In this document: piece after piece, positions 1 to 8,584 of the stretch | How the letters are laid out: every line of letters starts with the position of its first letter | How positions within the stretch are numbered: the stretch's first letter is position 1 | Assembly: GCA_016794525.1 (NCBI GenBank) | Contig: JAEUJY010000156.1 | Coordinates: 1 to 64,000 of the forward strand | Reading direction: 5' to 3' | Length of the DNA: 64,000 nt | Source: Myxococcales bacterium | GTDB taxonomy: Bacteria; Myxococcota_A; Polyangia; Haliangiales; Haliangiaceae | Notes under the pieces: model-generated | What the model saw: only the letters and a program-made list of their open reading frames with translations | Told to the model about the DNA's origin: nothing | Databases searched by the model: none | Translations under genes and position numbers: made by a program

Positions 1-73
1 GGTTGTCGACCAGCACCGGCCGGCCCGCGTTCCGCTCGTCGTCGAGGTAGATCACGCTGTATTCGTTCGCCAT
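1..73 (-). CDS. hypothetical protein, 5' end only (cut by window edge)
   Basis: Only the first 24 codons are in the window. They start at an ATG on the minus strand and begin MANEYSVIYLDD. An AAAGG element lies about 8 nt before the start. The gene follows the minus-strand gene that ends at 149 by 75 bp, so it is probably the last visible member of the operon that begins at 3613. I do not recognise the product. The segment is acidic and soluble-looking, with no signal peptide. Confidence 0.5.
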   Translation of the reverse strand, partial: MANEYSVIYLDDERNAGRPVLVDN

Positions 74-148
74 GGTCGTTGCCTTTCGCTGTGTGACCGT
101 CGTGATCGCTCGCGCGACGCCAGACACTGATCCGAAGTCGGGGCCGCG

Positions 149-706
149 TTACGCGGCCTGGTCGGCGAGGTCGTAGAACTCGGGCGCGGCGTCGCGCATC
201 CCCATGCGCGCCTCGTCCTCGTCGATCAGCTCGAGCTGCTGGGCGGCGTCGCGGAACACGTCGATCACGTGGCCGCCGCCGTGGGGCGCGTTGGCCAGCC
301 GCGGCGCGCCGGCCGGCAGCGCCGGCGAGCTCGCGGGGGCCGGCGCCGGCGCCGGGGCCGCGCCCTTGGTCATCGCCCGGCGGCCCATCATCGCCAGCGC
401 GAGCTGGCCCGCGCCGGCCGACGCCATCGAGTGACCGACGATCCGCGCGTTGCCATCGGCGAGGTACGCCGTGGCGCCGCCGGCGCCGATCATCAGGAGC
501 GCCGCGCCCTCGGGGCTGACGATCTGCTGGTTCACCGCCAGCCCCGAGAGCAGCGCGCTCCCGGCGCCGCCGGCGGCGGCGGCCACGATGGTCCAGGGGT
601 CGGGCGGATCGCCGCGGCGGACGCTCGCGCGACGACGCGGGGACGGCGCGGCGCTGGCGCCAGCGCTGTTGCGGTGCTTGTGCTTCTTGGGCTTGTGCTT
701 GGCCAT
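149..706 (-). CDS. small hypothetical protein with glycine/alanine-rich hydrophobic segments
   Basis: The product has 185 residues. I chose the ATG at 706 because GGAGG sits 7 nt upstream; the frame is open further but has no such site. The N-terminus is very basic (MAKHKPKKHKH), followed by a basic linker. Two Gly/Ala-rich hydrophobic stretches lie at roughly residues 35-85, then an Ala/Pro linker (repeated PAPA) and an acidic C-terminus. It could be a membrane or structural protein. It is co-directional with its neighbours, 50 bp after the gene ending at 757. No family recognised. Confidence 0.55.
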   Translation of the reverse strand: MAKHKPKKHKHRNSAGASAAPSPRRRASVRRGDPPDPWTIVAAAAGGAGSALLSGLAVNQQIVSPEGAALLMIGAGGATAYLADGNARIVGHSMASAGAGQLALAMMGRRAMTKGAAPAPAPAPASSPALPAGAPRLANAPHGGGHVIDVFRDAAQQLELIDEDEARMGMRDAAPEFYDLADQAA

Positions 707-756
707 GACGGTTCCTCCGGGTGGTGGCTTGGGTGGGGGAGCGGTGGCGTGCGCGC

Positions 757-1389
757 CTACGCGGCGACGCGGAAGCCGCGCGCGGGACACGCCGCGCACG
801 TCGCGGCCGGGGCCGCGGGCACGCGCGCGCCGCGCGGACGCAGGGGCACGATGGGCGTGAGGGACTGGATCGCCGCGACTGCGTCGAGCACTGCGGTCAG
901 ATCGATCGGCGCCGACGCGGCGCGCGGCTGGCGGCGACCGGGCGGCCGGCGCGGCGGGCTCGGCACGTCGTCGGCCGGCAGCCCCATCTGTTCGAGCACG
1001 GTCACGATGTCGCCGAGCCCGAGGCCCAGGTCGGCGTCGAGCACCCGCGCCAAGAGGCCCGCGGCGAACACGACGTCGTCGACCGACCGCGGGTCGGCCT
1101 TGCCGTGGATCGACGCGAGCGCGTAGCGGCGCGCGTTGCGCACCCGGCGCACGTCGGCCGGCGCGTCGGCGACGCTGGCGGTGGCGACGTTGAACGCCCA
1201 GTCGATCAGCTCCTCGACCGCGACCAGCGCCGGGTCGTAGTCGATGCCTCCCTCCAGCCAGGGCGGCGTAAGCGGTGCGGGGCGCGCGGTCTTCGGCTTG
1301 GCCTTGCGGTTGCGCTTGCGCGCGGGGGTGGCGGGCTTCGTGGACTGGGTGGTCGTGTCGGTCGCGGACGGCGGCTTGATCTCGGACAT
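757..1389 (-). CDS. hypothetical protein of the minus-strand operon
   Basis: The product has 210 residues. The ATG at 1389 has AAGGAGA about 6 nt upstream. The first 40 residues are Thr/Pro/Lys-rich and look disordered. A helical, acidic middle part follows (about residues 45-130), then a Pro/Arg-rich tail ending with CAACPARG, a possible two-cysteine site. No signal peptide or membrane segment is seen. It lies 131 bp after the gene ending at 1521. I cannot assign a function. Confidence 0.55.
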   Translation of the reverse strand: MSEIKPPSATDTTTQSTKPATPARKRNRKAKPKTARPAPLTPPWLEGGIDYDPALVAVEELIDWAFNVATASVADAPADVRRVRNARRYALASIHGKADPRSVDDVVFAAGLLARVLDADLGLGLGDIVTVLEQMGLPADDVPSPPRRPPGRRQPRAASAPIDLTAVLDAVAAIQSLTPIVPLRPRGARVPAAPAATCAACPARGFRVAA

Positions 1390-1520
1390 GGCGGTCTCCT
1401 TGCGGCCGGACGGATCGCGGCCGTTCGCCCGGCGCGTCGGCGCCGTGGGGCGGTGGTGGTGCGCGCGCGGATGCGCGGCGCGGTGTCGTGTCGGCGCGGC
1501 GGTGGCCGGCGCCGTGAAGG

Positions 1521-2579
1521 TCAGAGCTTCGTGGCGAGGTAGCGACCGGCGAGCGCCTCGGGTGTCATCGCCGACAGCGAGCCGAGCACCGCGGGCGGCC
1601 TCGCCAGCGGGCCGAGCGACAGGCCCTCGCGCTGCAGCTCGCGCTCGAGGGTGTTCAGCACCGGCCCGCCGATACCCATGCCGGCCAGCTTGATACGCAG
1701 CGCCTCGACGCCGGCGGCGTAGCCGAGGCGACCGCCGATGCGGCCGAGGGCACCGAGGATCTTCATGTCGGGGCGGATGCGGGTGTCACCGATGCGCAGC
1801 TCCGGCACCGGCACGTTGCGCGCCGTGGCCGGTGGCGCCGGCTGCCGACCGGCCGCGGCCTGGTCGAGCTGGTCGACCGCGCGGGCGGCGGTGGCCACCA
1901 TGCGCGGGCCGAGCGGGCCCCACTGCCGCGCTTCGCGATCGGCCAGTGCCAGCACGAACGCGACGTCGCGGAGGTCGACCACGCACAGCGGCCGGCCATC
2001 GAGCACCAGGCACAGCGCGCGGTGGCCGCGAGCCACGCGCTCGGCGCCGCGGTCGAAACGCGCGGCCGGCTCGAGCGCGAGGTCGGTGAGCCAGGCGATC
2101 AGCTCGCGCGGCGTCAGCTCCACCGGCGCGTTGCCGTTGCGGGCGCGATGATCATGGAACCGGCGCGCGGCCAGGGCGTTGCGGCTGATCTGCGGGTCGA
2201 GCACGACCGGGCGGCCGTCCTCGACCGGGTAGGTGTGTAGCCCGCCCGGCGTGTTCGTGGTGGCCAGGGCGCGCACCGGGGCCGGGTCGATCAGCTCGGC
2301 GGCGGCGACGTAGGTCGCGGCGCGCTCGACGCAGTTGGGATCGGCGGCCGGCAGCCGCAGGCGCTGGGGCGGATCGCAGGCGTCGACCTTGGGGCCGTCG
2401 TGCGGCGTGCCGTCATCGTCGCGCTGGGGCAGCGAGCGCAGCCACTGCGCCAGCGCGTCGGTGGTCGGGTGCGCCTCGGCGATGGCGACGATCGCCGGGT
2501 CGCGATCGCGCAGCCGGCCGGCGATCTCCTCGGTGATGGCGTCGAGGCACGCGTGGTCATTCTCGGGGGTAGCGATCAC
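1521..2579 (-). CDS. putative transglutaminase/papain-like fold protein
   Basis: The product has 352 residues. I place the start at a GTG that overlaps the upstream stop as GTGA, with AGGAG about 8 nt before it, so translation is probably coupled. A Cys-His-Asp series is visible: Cys83 in DPNCVERA, His115 in GGLHTYPV and Asp128 in VVLDPQ. This has the order and spacing of a transglutaminase-like or papain-like catalytic core, where the Asp often sits in 'lDP'. No signal peptide. The C-terminal third is helical and hydrophobic with several Gly motifs. Enzymatic activity is inferred from the triad alone; I do not recognise the exact family. Confidence 0.5.
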   Translation of the reverse strand: MIATPENDHACLDAITEEIAGRLRDRDPAIVAIAEAHPTTDALAQWLRSLPQRDDDGTPHDGPKVDACDPPQRLRLPAADPNCVERAATYVAAAELIDPAPVRALATTNTPGGLHTYPVEDGRPVVLDPQISRNALAARRFHDHRARNGNAPVELTPRELIAWLTDLALEPAARFDRGAERVARGHRALCLVLDGRPLCVVDLRDVAFVLALADREARQWGPLGPRMVATAARAVDQLDQAAAGRQPAPPATARNVPVPELRIGDTRIRPDMKILGALGRIGGRLGYAAGVEALRIKLAGMGIGGPVLNTLERELQREGLSLGPLARPPAVLGSLSAMTPEALAGRYLATKL

Positions 2580-3613
2580 GACACGGGCTCCTTCTTGGTG
2601 CGGAGGGGCGGCATCATCGAGCGCACCAGCTCGGCGGCGTCGTCGACCGACAGCGCGCACACCGTGGCCATCCACTCGGCGCGCGCAGTCGGGTCCATGC
2701 GGGGGATGGCGGCCATCACGACGCGCTGCTCGGCGTCGGTCAGCTTCGCGCGGACGGCGAACAGGTGCTGGATCTGCTCGGGCGTCGGCGCGGCCGGCGG
2801 CGGGGGCGCGGCGTTGCGGAGGTCGGAGGCGGGGGCGTCGGTGGGCGCGGCCGCGGGGGTGGTGGGCGGCGCGGCGGCGGCGGTGGGCGTGGGGGTGGCT
2901 GCGGCGGCGGCCTGCTCGGGCGCAGGGGCGGGCGGCGCGGACGAGCTCGCAGCGGGCGCGGCGGCGGCGGCCTGGGCGCGGCGCTCGCGCGCCATGCGGT
3001 CGGCCATGTACGCGCCGAGCATCGGCGTGGCTTGCTCGAGCAAGCGCGCGAGCGCGATGGCCAGCGGGTTGCCAGGGTCCTGGTCGTCGTCGTCCTCGTC
3101 GTCCTGGTCGTCGACCTCGGCGGCGGGCAGCGGCGGCAGCGGCTCGCGGCGCGGCAGGTTGGCGCCGTCGGCGGCCCGCAGGATCTCCGAGGTCGCCGAC
3201 ATGATGCCGGCCAGCCGCTCGGTGACGTGCTTGGTCATCTCGACGTTGGCCCGCATCATCTCGACGTTGGCGCGCATCAGCTCGCGCACCATGCCGCTCG
3301 GCTCGTCGCCCTGGCCGCCGCTGTTGCGGCGCGCGGGATCGATCGTCACGTACATGGGCACGGCGTCCTTGCACACCGCGCGGGCGCCATCGACGGGATC
3401 GAGCCGGTAGCGGCCGGCGACACCGTCGACCAGCGTCCGGAGCTCGTTGTAGGTGGTGTCGACCGCGACGTACAGCGGCGCGCCGTCGGCGCCGTGGACG
3501 ATCTCGCACGCACCGCGCTCGCCGGGCTTGCGGAACCGCCGGACGCGGAACTCCTCGGCGGCGGCCGGCAGCTTGGCCGGCTCGCCGTCGGCGTCGTAGT
3601 GCAGCTCAGACAT
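2576..3613 (-). CDS. hypothetical acidic protein with coiled-coil and Pro/Ala linker
   Basis: This 345-residue protein heads the minus-strand operon. The ATG at 3613 has GGAGG 7 nt upstream. Residues 1-95 form a compact mixed domain. A repeated helical segment follows (RANVEMM then RANVEMT), then an Asp-rich stretch (about 165-180), a helical part, a long Ala/Pro/Thr linker (about 210-275) and a helical C-terminal domain. Its stop overlaps the next start as GTGA. The layout would fit a scaffold or adaptor, and with the protease-like gene downstream a phage- or particle-like origin is conceivable, but I see no recognisable structural phage gene. Confidence 0.55.
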   Translation of the reverse strand: MSELHYDADGEPAKLPAAAEEFRVRRFRKPGERGACEIVHGADGAPLYVAVDTTYNELRTLVDGVAGRYRLDPVDGARAVCKDAVPMYVTIDPARRNSGGQGDEPSGMVRELMRANVEMMRANVEMTKHVTERLAGIMSATSEILRAADGANLPRREPLPPLPAAEVDDQDDEDDDDQDPGNPLAIALARLLEQATPMLGAYMADRMARERRAQAAAAAPAASSSAPPAPAPEQAAAAATPTPTAAAAPPTTPAAAPTDAPASDLRNAAPPPPAAPTPEQIQHLFAVRAKLTDAEQRVVMAAIPRMDPTARAEWMATVCALSVDDAAELVRSMMPPLRTKKEPVS

Positions 3614-3672
3614 GGCGGGGCCTCCGGGCGTGAGAAGCGCCGGCCGCGAAACATTCGCGACCCGTACTCCTT

Positions 3673-3794
3673 ACAGCCATCGACTCGGGCTCGCGGATCA
3701 GATCGATCGCGCGGGCGATGTCGATTTCGGGGCGGGCGGCGATCGCGACCTTCACCCTCTTAACAGCCATCGACTCGGGCTCGCGGATCAGATC
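3673..3794. repeat. tandem near-repeat, 90-bp period, in divergent promoter region
   Basis: A 32-bp sequence beginning ACAGCCATCGACTCGGG occurs at 3673-3704 and again, identical, at 3763-3794. Weaker similarity continues on both sides (GTCGATTTC near 3718 and 3809), so the unit is about 90 bp. It fills much of the 213-bp gap between the divergent genes at 3613 and 3827. It could be a duplicated promoter/operator or a recombination scar. No integrase is next to it. Confidence 0.8.
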
Positions 3795-3826
3795 ACTCGC
3801 GTCAGGTCGTCGATTTCTTGCCGCCG

Positions 3827-4390
3827 ATGAACGAATATCATGCGATGCGAAGCCGATACAGGCACTTCCGCTTTGAGGGGCCCTACAACTTCCTACGCGG
3901 AGAGTGGCGAGACGTCGTCGATGACGGGGCCATCACGTACCGAATGACCGCGTGGGACGGGGAGACTGGCAAGCCACGCGCGATCATCCGTGCCGGCAGC
4001 ACAGACGCGAAGGGCATCCTTGATATCGGTGAGTCCAAGAACGGCCGGCGTCGCCTGGAGGAGTTCGTCGCCGCCATCGATGGGAAGCCACGGTCGCACC
4101 GTGCGGGGTGGGACTACTACAACTACGGATTCAGCAAGGCCTTCCCGCCCAAGGACTTGAGAATCGAGTTCGTGCACCTTGAGAGCAAAGAACTCGCCCA
4201 GGCGCTTGAGCGCGCGCTTCTCGAGGAATACCGGTGGCACTACAAAGACCGCCCGCCCTTGAACGCCTCGCTCGGGCACTGGCGTCCCGTCGAGGCGTGG
4301 CTTGAGAGCAAGGGCCACAAGCCACGCGACGAGCAAGGCTGGCTTGACCTCTCGCGATTCCGGGCGCGCCTCAGATCACCCGCGACCTGA
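3827..4390 (+). CDS. GIY-YIG-like domain protein (putative)
   Basis: The product has 187 residues from the ATG at 3827; an in-frame TTG at 3818 and ATG at 3845 are alternatives, and no strong ribosome site decides. The core GILDIGESKNGRRRLEEF resembles the 'YIG-x-S-x-R-x-R-L' part of GIY-YIG nucleases. The later EEY...RPPLNASLGHW resembles the family's Glu helix followed by PPLN. That assignment rests on motif resemblance, and the first GIY strand is poorly conserved. The gene is visibly less GC-rich than its neighbours, consistent with transfer. It could act as a nuclease or be a degenerate relative. Confidence 0.5.
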   Translation: MNEYHAMRSRYRHFRFEGPYNFLRGEWRDVVDDGAITYRMTAWDGETGKPRAIIRAGSTDAKGILDIGESKNGRRRLEEFVAAIDGKPRSHRAGWDYYNYGFSKAFPPKDLRIEFVHLESKELAQALERALLEEYRWHYKDRPPLNASLGHWRPVEAWLESKGHKPRDEQGWLDLSRFRARLRSPAT

Positions 4391-4571
4391 GCGCGGGGCG
4401 AAATGTCGTGCGATTTACTTCGCTGGTTTCTCGACCGGCCGAGTTCAAGGACTTGCACCACTGCGATTTCACTTCCCAGAGGACTGTCACCCCACTCCGT
4501 TACAAGTGGATCTCGGTGGCGGTTGTGCCCCCGAGCAACCCGCCGCCACGGCGGCCGATAGCGGGGGCACG

Positions 4572-5378
4572 ATGCCCAAGAAAGAGCCGACTCCTCCCAG
4601 CCCGGACCTGGTCGCGCAGCTCCAGCGTGAGCTGACCCCCGAGGTGCTCCGGCACGTCCACATGTTCGCCGACCGCATCTCGGCGCGGTTGCTGGCGCTC
4701 GAAGGGCGCGATGATCCCGGCTACGTGCCGACAATGGTGCAGGACGCGATCGGCGACACCTACGCCGGGATCCGCACGTGGGACCCAGCGCGGCGCAGCC
4801 TGCGCCACCACCTGGCCCGCGTGATCCAGTCGCGGGTGTCGCACGATGTGCAGCGCGCGCGGCGCCGGCGCCACGTGTCGTTCCACGAGGTGACCGACTC
4901 GAACGACGAGAACGCCGCCGCGGTGGAGATGTCGCTCCGATGCGACGATGAGCGCGCGCGCCCCGATGGCCGGCTCGCGGTCCTTGAAGGTCGCGCTCGC
5001 GTCTACCAGGGCCTTCGCGACATGGCCGGCGATGACGCCGAGGTCATCGCGCTCCTGGACGCGTACCAGGACGGCCACGTCCGCCGGGACGAGGTGATGG
5101 GCCGGCTCGGCTGGTCGTTGCCCCATCACGTCAACGTGCGCCGCCGGCTCGACACGCTGAGCCGCCGGCTGCCTGCGGACCTGAAGGCCACGGCGCTCGA
5201 GATCCTCGTGCGCGATGGTGGCCCGCCATCACCCGCGCGCACGCGGCCGACGCTCGACACCTCCGCCAGCACCGCCGGCGACGAGTCCAGCGAGGCCGCG
5301 GCGAACGGCTGGGGCGACGGGAGCCTCAGCGGCGATGGGGGCGGCGACAGCGGCGACGAGCACGCAGCGGCGGCCTGA
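4572..5378 (+). CDS. sigma-70/ECF-like regulator (putative)
   Basis: The product has 268 residues from the ATG at 4572 (MPKKEPTPP); the frame is open upstream but that part looks non-coding. Residues about 45-125 resemble sigma region 2: an acidic helix 'VQDAIGDTYAGI', then FDP-like 'WDPARRSLRHHLARVI', then a basic 'RARRRRHVSFHEV'. Residues about 155-200 could be the region 4 helix-turn-helix (LLDAYQDG...VMGRLGWS...). The last 65 residues are low-complexity Gly/Asp/Ser. It would direct RNA polymerase or act as a related DNA-binding protein. The match is remote. No anti-sigma gene is adjacent. Confidence 0.45.
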   Translation: MPKKEPTPPSPDLVAQLQRELTPEVLRHVHMFADRISARLLALEGRDDPGYVPTMVQDAIGDTYAGIRTWDPARRSLRHHLARVIQSRVSHDVQRARRRRHVSFHEVTDSNDENAAAVEMSLRCDDERARPDGRLAVLEGRARVYQGLRDMAGDDAEVIALLDAYQDGHVRRDEVMGRLGWSLPHHVNVRRRLDTLSRRLPADLKATALEILVRDGGPPSPARTRPTLDTSASTAGDESSEAAANGWGDGSLSGDGGGDSGDEHAAAA

Positions 5379-5442
5379 CGCGTCGCGGATCGGGGAAGCC
5401 CACGGGGACGGCGCGTCACCATGAGGGGTGATCGGCGCATCT

Positions 5443-5467
5443 GTTCCGATGTGCAGAGAGTCGGAAC
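5443..5467. promoter_or_regulatory. inverted repeat upstream of the toxin gene
   Basis: GTTCCGA (5443-5449) and TCGGAAC (5461-5467) are perfect 7-bp inverted arms separated by 11 bp, in the 240-bp gap before the toxin gene. A second, weaker dyad (CCCCT ... AGGGG) lies near 5538-5557. Either could be an operator or a hairpin. No regulator can be linked to them. Confidence 0.4.
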
Positions 5468-5618
5468 TGAACGCCTCGAGCACGCGGCGATCGCACGAGT
5501 TCACCCCGCCGGGGTGGCGTAGATCTTGTCGCCGGAATCCCCTGTCAATCCAGAGGGGTAAACGTCGTACCAGAACCGTAGTATGGCGCACCCAGGCGGC
5601 GGGCTTGGGCGATCCACG

Positions 5619-8582
5619 ATGAGCCACGACCAAGCCAAAGACGGCGGGCAGACCGCTGCGCACGCCACCGCGCCAGCCCACGCGACCGGCGTCAAGGCGC
5701 CGGTCAGCACGATCGCCCCAGCCTTCGAGGCTGCGCTCGAGTCCGGCAGCGTGCCGAGCATGGCCTCGGCGTTGATGGAGGCTGGGGCAGGGGCCCGCGA
5801 TGCGCTGATGGAGCAGATCCAACAGCGGCACGGCAACGCAGTCGCCCATGACGTCGTGCGGGCCGCTCAAGGGCCGCTCGCCGTGGCGACAGTGGGCGCC
5901 CAGGGGGCGCCCATCGGGCCACCCGCGGCCGGGCTGGGGCCGGGAAGCGCGGACGCCGACGGGCTCCAGCTAACGGGCGGCGATGACGTCGTCGATGCCG
6001 TCCAGGGCGGCGGGGCCGCATCCCCACGGCACCGCGCGGGCAAGCGGAACCCCAACGACCTTCCCTTGGCAGCCGAGGCGAAGGAGCCGGTGCTCGCCGA
6101 TCCGATCGTGCTGTCCGCCGCCGATGAAGCCAAGCACCTGCCGGCGCGGATCCTTGCGCTCCGAAAGCTGTCGAACGATCTCGTCATCGCGCGCGATCAC
6201 CTCGATGGTGACAGCGTCGGGGCCATCGGCCTGAAGCTCGCGGCGGCCTACGAGGTGGCGGCCGCCGGCCTGCAACGGCTCGATGAGGGCGTCGACAACG
6301 CCGACCTGCTCGGCGCCGTCGGCGTCGACTACTCGTGGGACCCCAACGGCGACAAGAGCGCCAAGCGCCAGGCGGAACTCACGCGGCTGAAGGAGACAAG
6401 GGATGACCTGACCGTCGACCTGGCGGCGTGGTCGACGCTGATCGCCAACGCGGTCAAGCCGCGGACGTTTCGCCATCACGACGTCCCCGGCGCTGAGTGG
6501 GTGATCCGGCCCGAAGACATGCCGCAGTTCATCCGCGAGCAGACGGTCAGGTCGATCCTGCTGCTGGATACGCTCGACGAGATCAAGGCGATGCTGGAGG
6601 GCGCGAAAGGGCAGGCGCCCGACGTCGGCGCGGCCCTGCGCAAGGAGGCCGCCGCGCGCCTGCAGCTGTGGCTCGGCGATCACGACGGCTTTCTCTTCCT
6701 CGGGCATGCGCTCGGGAAGCTCGGCCACGGCGACGTGCTCGACGAGCGCGGCATGGATGGCAAGGCGCTCCGCAAGACGGTCGAGGCCGTCACGCGTGGC
6801 GTGCCGCAGACCGTCGACGACGTGCTCGACACGGTGCGCGAGGCGCGCGACCGCGACCTGGCAGGCGACCACCAGGGCGCGCTGGCCTTGCTCGACCTGG
6901 CCCGTGAACGGGTCGATGAGCTCGCCAGCTACGGACGGATCAAGGAAGCGCTACCCAAGGGCGTCCATGGCCTGACGCTGGAGTCTGCGCAAACCATCGC
7001 CCAGGAGGGCCGCGACGGGGTCCGCGAGCTGACGCGGTCGCTCCAGCGCGGCCACACGGTCGGCGAAGGGACCTGGAACCACCTGGCCACCCAGCTGCGG
7101 GTCGCGAGCCCGGTCCTGACCGTGACCTCGGGCGAGAGCGCGTACGACGAGTCGTTCCTCACCGCGATCGCCCCCGCCTCGCGGACGACGCTGATCACCA
7201 CCGGCATCGCGGCCGGCACGATCGTCGCCGGCGGTGCGGGCGCGACCTGGATCAGCGCGAACGCCGCCGCGATCGCCGAGGTCACGCTCGGTGCGTACAC
7301 CGCCGCGGTCGCGATGATCGTACGCAACCCGTACGCCGCGACGGCGATCGCCGAGTTCGCGGCGTCGATCGGGTTCAACGTCATCGAGTCCGGCGGCATC
7401 GAGAACTTCCTGGAGCAGCTCAAGACGCCGGAGGGCGTCCTGCAGCTCACGATGGACATCCTGGTCCTCAAGCAGTCGCTGGGTGGCGGGCGGATCGACG
7501 GCGACGCGGACGCGCCCGATGCCCCACGGCGCGCCCCGGCGGACCTTGCGGACGAGGGGGCGTTCGGCGCCCAGGTGCGTGACGTCCTGGACCGCGTCCG
7601 GGCGCTCAAGGGCGCGACGATCGAGTGGGCCAAGCAGCCGCGGCGCCCCGGGATGCTGCCCGATGCCGCGACCCCGGAAGGCGCAACCGTGCGGGTGCCA
7701 GGTGGCAAGGGCGACGATCTGCCGGACTTCTCGACGATCTACGCCGAGCGCCTGACCGAGCAGCGGAACATCCGCGCTGCCCGCGGGGGGCGGCGGATCT
7801 GGCCGACCGCCGAGGCATGGGACAGCGAGTACCAGGCGCCGCCTGCGGGCAAGACCGAGGTGGAGATCCGCAAGCGACTCCTCGATGCGGCGAAGGAGAA
7901 GTACCCGACCACCGACGACATGCCGCATGAGACCCAGGCCGACCTGCACTGGAAGCAGCGCGAGTACTTCGACCGGGTCGAGGCGCGCGCAAGGACGCGC
8001 CGCGAAGAACTCGAGGCCGAAGCGGCGAACCTGCCGACCGAGGAGCGAGCCTGGCACGATGAGCAGATCGCGGACGCACGCCGCGTCGAGCAGGCCGCGA
8101 AGGTCAAGCCCGCGCAAGGCCGCCTCCCGATCAACCACGAATACGCGGGGAAGGGCTTCTCGATCGACGCGATCGACTCGCAGCTCGGCAACCCGAAGCT
8201 GAGCGCCGATACCCGCATCAAGCTCCAGCGCCTGCGCAAGGTGATGGTTGAGCATGGCATCACCGAGGTGCAGTACTCGGAGGCCGGCTACCCAGACTTC
8301 TCGCCGTTCGTCTACGAGAAGAACGGCGTCAAGGCAGAAGTGGACATGTACCTCAACAGGACCCGCGGCAGCGACGACCAGCTCGCCAACGAGCGGTACG
8401 GCGAGATGATCGGCGTGGCCAACTGGAGGCCGCCGCGCGGCTACACGTGGCACCACTCCGAGTCGATCGGACGCATGCTGCTCGTCCCGTCGGCCATCCA
8501 CGACGCGTTCCGGCACACGGGCGCGATCCCGTGGTACCGCATCCTCACCGGCGACTACAGCGCGTACGGCGGAGACGAGTAG
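5619..8582 (+). CDS. polymorphic toxin with C-terminal WHH (HNH/Endo VII-type) nuclease domain
   Basis: A 987-residue protein from the ATG at 5619; an ATG at 5583 (999 residues) is possible, and neither has a clear ribosome site. The N-terminal region is low-complexity. Near residues 60-90 it has LMEQIQQRHGNAVAHDV, resembling the 'LQ..HGN.AV' motif common in cargo of extracellular contractile injection systems. A helical middle part is followed by hydrophobic Gly/Ala segments (about 520-590). A charged linker leads to the last about 90 residues. These carry RGYTWHH (WHH at 944-946) and the following VPSAIHDAFRHTGA pattern of WHH nucleases, which are DNases of polymorphic toxins. The SUKH gene 2 bp downstream fits toxin-immunity pairing. 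The delivery route is inferred; no secretion genes are in the window. Confidence 0.8.
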   Translation: MSHDQAKDGGQTAAHATAPAHATGVKAPVSTIAPAFEAALESGSVPSMASALMEAGAGARDALMEQIQQRHGNAVAHDVVRAAQGPLAVATVGAQGAPIGPPAAGLGPGSADADGLQLTGGDDVVDAVQGGGAASPRHRAGKRNPNDLPLAAEAKEPVLADPIVLSAADEAKHLPARILALRKLSNDLVIARDHLDGDSVGAIGLKLAAAYEVAAAGLQRLDEGVDNADLLGAVGVDYSWDPNGDKSAKRQAELTRLKETRDDLTVDLAAWSTLIANAVKPRTFRHHDVPGAEWVIRPEDMPQFIREQTVRSILLLDTLDEIKAMLEGAKGQAPDVGAALRKEAAARLQLWLGDHDGFLFLGHALGKLGHGDVLDERGMDGKALRKTVEAVTRGVPQTVDDVLDTVREARDRDLAGDHQGALALLDLARERVDELASYGRIKEALPKGVHGLTLESAQTIAQEGRDGVRELTRSLQRGHTVGEGTWNHLATQLRVASPVLTVTSGESAYDESFLTAIAPASRTTLITTGIAAGTIVAGGAGATWISANAAAIAEVTLGAYTAAVAMIVRNPYAATAIAEFAASIGFNVIESGGIENFLEQLKTPEGVLQLTMDILVLKQSLGGGRIDGDADAPDAPRRAPADLADEGAFGAQVRDVLDRVRALKGATIEWAKQPRRPGMLPDAATPEGATVRVPGGKGDDLPDFSTIYAERLTEQRNIRAARGGRRIWPTAEAWDSEYQAPPAGKTEVEIRKRLLDAAKEKYPTTDDMPHETQADLHWKQREYFDRVEARARTRREELEAEAANLPTEERAWHDEQIADARRVEQAAKVKPAQGRLPINHEYAGKGFSIDAIDSQLGNPKLSADTRIKLQRLRKVMVEHGITEVQYSEAGYPDFSPFVYEKNGVKAEVDMYLNRTRGSDDQLANERYGEMIGVANWRPPRGYTWHHSESIGRMLLVPSAIHDAFRHTGAIPWYRILTGDYSAYGGDE

Positions 8583-8584
8583 GC

